A stretch of DNA of 64,000 nt from positions 3,534,001 through 3,598,000 of the forward strand of contig NZ_CP192738.1 in NCBI RefSeq assembly GCF_050749805.1, given 5' to 3'. Positions 63,555 to 64,000 of this stretch are shown in pieces (the first letter of the stretch is position 1; every line of letters begins with the position of its first letter). Both the position numbers and the translations under genes were made by a program. This stretch comes from Hahella sp018986435. GTDB lineage: Bacteria > Pseudomonadota > Gammaproteobacteria > Pseudomonadales > Oleiphilaceae. The notes under the pieces were generated by a model. That model made no database searches. It worked only from the letters and a program-made list of their open reading frames with translations, and was not told the origin of the DNA.

Positions 63555-64000
63555 ATGCTGTCAAAACCTTCCCTGCACGCCCTGGCGCTCACACCGCTGG
63601 CGGCGTTTTTCCTCTCCGCGCAGGCTCAGGCCGCGCAGCCGACTACGGTGCTGGATGAGGTCGTGATTACCTCCACTCGGTCCGCTACAGGGGAGAAGGA
63701 CTCCCCTCAAGTCGTCACTATAATCACCAGGGAAGAGATCGAAGAACAGTTGGCGTTGACGTCCGATTCGTCGCAAATTCTGAGCAACCTGCTGCCGGCC
63801 TACTCGCCTAATCGACAAAAGCTGACCAGCAGCGGGGAAACCTTCCGTGGCCGCGCGGTGCTGTTCATGATCGATGGCGTGCCGCAGTCCAACCCGCTTA
63901 GAAACGCGTCCCGTTCTGGCCATACCATTGACCTGTCCATGGTGGAGCGCATCGAAGTGATTCACGGCGCCAACGCCATTCACGGCCTGGGCGCCACCGG
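63555..64000 (+). CDS. TonB-dependent siderophore receptor, 3' end outside window
   Basis: The first 148 residues are present. A signal peptide (LALTPLAAFFLSAQAQA) is followed by the TonB-box-like LDEVVITSTRSATG and the plug domain: VVTIITREEIEEQL, ETFRGRAVLFMIDGVPQSNPLRN and DLSMVERIEVIHGANAIHGLGATG, all typical of FecA/FhuA-class receptors. The barrel lies beyond the edge. It should carry a ferric siderophore across the outer membrane to the importer encoded at 58460-62509. No N-terminal signalling extension is present, so it does not control its own expression through a FecR-type system. Confidence 0.9.
   Translation, partial: MLSKPSLHALALTPLAAFFLSAQAQAAQPTTVLDEVVITSTRSATGEKDSPQVVTIITREEIEEQLALTSDSSQILSNLLPAYSPNRQKLTSSGETFRGRAVLFMIDGVPQSNPLRNASRSGHTIDLSMVERIEVIHGANAIHGLGAT

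Noticed and set aside
1..64000. CRISPR arrays, tRNA/rRNA genes, transposases, integrases
   Set aside because: No regularly spaced repeats, no RNA gene signatures and no mobile-element proteins were recognised; the only dispersed repeat is the small palindromic unit reported above.

Overview
The window is GC-rich, gene-dense DNA from a Gram-negative bacterium, as shown by a TonB receptor, a Wza-type outer-membrane exporter, Fur boxes and an exosortase locus. It is most likely a marine gammaproteobacterium, perhaps of the Hahella type; that placement is a guess from gene content and is not proven by the sequence.

Layout. (1) Positions 1-11064, minus strand: an exopolysaccharide locus of the exosortase B / EPS type, in transcription order epsL (outer-membrane barrel), epsD (PpiC-like lipoprotein), epsE (Wza), epsF (Wzz), epsG (kinase-like ATPase), exosortase B, epsI, an O-antigen-ligase/Wzy-like protein, a Wzx-like flippase and a glycosyltransferase running off the left edge. 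(2) Positions 11065-14221: a small accessory segment with an unknown 97-residue protein, a PEP-CTERM protein (probable exosortase substrate), a 700-base AT-rich gap and a secretion-signal-less GH18-like protein. (3) Positions 14222-57895, minus strand: one tightly packed run of 14 genes, about 43.7 kb, encoding a hybrid NRPS/PKS. (4) Positions 57896-64000, plus strand: a Fur-controlled Fe-siderophore ABC uptake operon (binding protein, two permeases, ATPase), a sucrase/ferredoxin-like protein and the start of a TonB receptor.

The main result is that the NRPS/PKS run combines two logics known together from zwittermicin, colibactin and paenilamicin-type pathways. First, it carries a full aminomalonyl-ACP extender pathway: a serine-specific stand-alone A domain (code read as DVWHYSLIDK), a discrete ACP, an acyl-CoA-dehydrogenase-like and a 3-hydroxyacyl-CoA-dehydrogenase-like oxidase, a free-standing acyltransferase, and a KS-KR-T-C protein that lacks its own AT. 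Second, it carries an N-acyl-D-asparagine prodrug system: a C-A-T-E module with an Asn/Asp code (DLTKVGEVGK), and a membrane serine peptidase of the ClbP type fused in one chain to an ABC exporter. A GNAT acetyltransferase, a type II thioesterase and a cupin-type oxygenase complete the set.

Domain logic gives a most economical assembly order (inferred, not proven): acyl-D-Asn (54791-50223), residue X, possibly basic (48976-45656), fully reduced malonyl extension (45659-39108), aminomalonyl extension with ketoreduction (22904-17910), Pro and Ser (35979-29485), then two residues whose codes I cannot assign and TE release (29409-22981). Export would be coupled to removal of acyl-D-Asn. The codes and domain set do not match any product I know, so this may be an undescribed cationic peptide-polyketide. 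No rRNA, tRNA, CRISPR array, transposase, phosphopantetheinyl transferase, MbtH protein or transcription-factor gene was recognised.
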